Source of the DNA: an uncultured Coriobacteriales bacterium
GTDB lineage: Bacteria; Actinomycetota; Coriobacteriia; Coriobacteriales; UMGS124
Direction of reading: 5' to 3'
Length of the DNA stretch: 6,618 nucleotides
Assembly: GCA_934662525.1 (NCBI GenBank)
Contig: CAKUKJ010000138.1
Location: 1-6,618, forward strand
The notes below the pieces were generated by a model. The model was not told the DNA's origin and made no database searches. It saw only the letters and a program-made list of their open reading frames with translations. The stretch's first letter is position 1; the number at the start of each line of letters is the position of its first letter. Shown here piece after piece: positions 5,857 through 6,618 of the stretch. The translations under genes were made by a program, and so were the position numbers.

Positions 5857-6618
5857 GACGCGGCCTCCCTCATCGTGGAATCGCATGCCGTGCCGGCAGG
5901 GCCGCTCGTCGCCGCGCCGGTACCCCAGAGGGCGCATGAGGTTACAAAGCGGCGGGCCACCTCGGGGTTGCCGGGCAGGTAGAGATGGGGGAAGCCCGCG
6001 TAGAGGCTGCCTGTGTGATGCCCGGCCTCCCAAGCGCGCTCGGATGCCGGCTTTTGGGCTCTGAGGTCGCACCCGGCGTCGTCTGCCTCCCAGCGGTGGA
6101 ACTCGTGTCCGCGCAGCACGGTGCCTGCGGGGCCCAGAAGGCCGGCGTCCTTCGCCGTGAGCTCGACGTAGCCGAAGCGCCCGTGTGGCCTGTGTGCGGC
6201 GCCGCCCTTGCAAGCGCCCACAAGCGGCCAGGTTGCCCCCGCGTCGTCGGTGAGAGATTCCAGCAGGTAGAGAAAGCCTCCGCACTCGGCAATGGCCGGC
6301 ATGCCCGCTGCAAGCGCGATGTGCACGCTTTCGAGCATCGTGGCGTTGCCACTCAACTCCTGCGCGTGCAGCTCGGGGTAGCCGCCGCCCAAGACCAGAC
6401 CGCATGCGCCTTTTGGCAAGCGTGCGTCGTGCAGGGGAGAGAAGAACGCGAGCTTGGCCCCCAGGGCTTCAAGCAGCTCGAGCTCCTTGGCGTAGTAGAA
6501 GCAGAACGCCTCGTCGCGTGCGACGGCGACGACGGGCGCGGGTGGCTGGCCAGCTTGTCCCACGCATGCGGGGGGAGGCCACGTGCCGTCATGCTCGATG
6601 GCAGGCGCGTCCTTTGCA
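5838..6618 (-). CDS. cbiA: Cobyrinic acid a,c-diamide synthase, C-terminal part (5' end outside window)
   Basis: CbiA uses ATP and glutamine to amidate the a and c acetate side chains of cobyrinic acid. The frame is open to the right edge, so the N-terminal ATP-binding domain is outside. What remains is the end of the linker and the whole amidotransferase domain: VAVARDEAFCFYY (about 6525-6488), FFSPLHD, LVLGGGYPELHAQEL, then AIAECGGFLYL with the nucleophile Cys at codon 6284-6282. GRFGYVEL and GHEFHRWE follow, then the AGFPHLYLPGNPEVARRF end with the triad His. A Cys-rich tail of about 35 residues follows the last conserved block and overlaps the cbiB start by 19 nt, ending in TGA 5840-5838. 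A GTG at 6563 could be mistaken for a start but lies mid-protein: codons upstream of it stay open and in family context. The hydrogenobyrinic-acid form (CobB) is the aerobic alternative. Confidence 0.95.
   Translation of the reverse strand, partial: AKDAPAIEHDGTWPPPACVGQAGQPPAPVVAVARDEAFCFYYAKELELLEALGAKLAFFSPLHDARLPKGACGLVLGGGYPELHAQELSGNATMLESVHIALAAGMPAIAECGGFLYLLESLTDDAGATWPLVGACKGGAAHRPHGRFGYVELTAKDAGLLGPAGTVLRGHEFHRWEADDAGCDLRAQKPASERAWEAGHHTGSLYAGFPHLYLPGNPEVARRFVTSCALWGTGAATSGPAGTACDSTMREAASCTPTL

Noticed and set aside
4867..5982. Long plus-strand open frame (371 codons)
   Set aside because: It is antisense to cbiB and the end of cbiA, with low-complexity composition and no ribosome site of note.
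5857..6405. Upstream in-frame extension of cbiB (to 511 codons)
   Set aside because: The extension lies in another frame of cbiA, shows no family similarity, and the ATG at 5856 has a good ribosome site and the expected N-terminus.

Overview
The window looks like a chromosomal segment from a high-GC actinomycete, most likely a member of the Coriobacteriia (the Collinsella/Olsenella/Eggerthella group). This placement is inference. It rests on the roughly 65-75% GC of the cobalamin genes and on a secreted protein whose architecture (CwlO-like coiled coil, Ser/Gly linker, small lysozyme-like C-terminal domain) I associate with that class. No rRNA or other taxonomic marker is present.

Layout. 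The left part reads on the plus strand: the 3' end of an isoaspartyl peptidase/type 2 L-asparaginase (1-539), a hairpin terminator (565-630), then a complete secreted coiled-coil protein with a lysozyme-like domain (699-1922). A 171-bp convergent gap follows, holding a large nested stem-loop element (1943-2031) and an 11-bp tandem repeat (2064-2085). Everything to the right is on the minus strand: a small orphan lipoprotein (2540-2094) in a patch of clearly lower GC, then four cobalamin biosynthesis genes transcribed from the right edge leftward, in the order cbiA (partial), cbiB, cbiP, cbiC.

The four cbi genes form one translationally coupled unit. Each downstream gene overlaps the one before it (19, 13 and 4 nt), and each start has a Shine-Dalgarno sequence inside the preceding gene. 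CbiC makes cobyrinic acid by methyl migration, CbiA amidates the a and c side chains, CbiP amidates b, d, e and g, and CbiB attaches the aminopropanol arm to give the cobinamide stage. Together they cover the step from the finished corrin ring to (adenosyl)cobinamide. The promoter and any cobalamin riboswitch would lie beyond the right edge.

I did not find a convincing new multi-gene system. The parts least explained by known pathways are the nested inverted-repeat element in the convergent gap, the low-GC lipoprotein island beside the cobalamin operon, and the cell-wall-type secreted protein.
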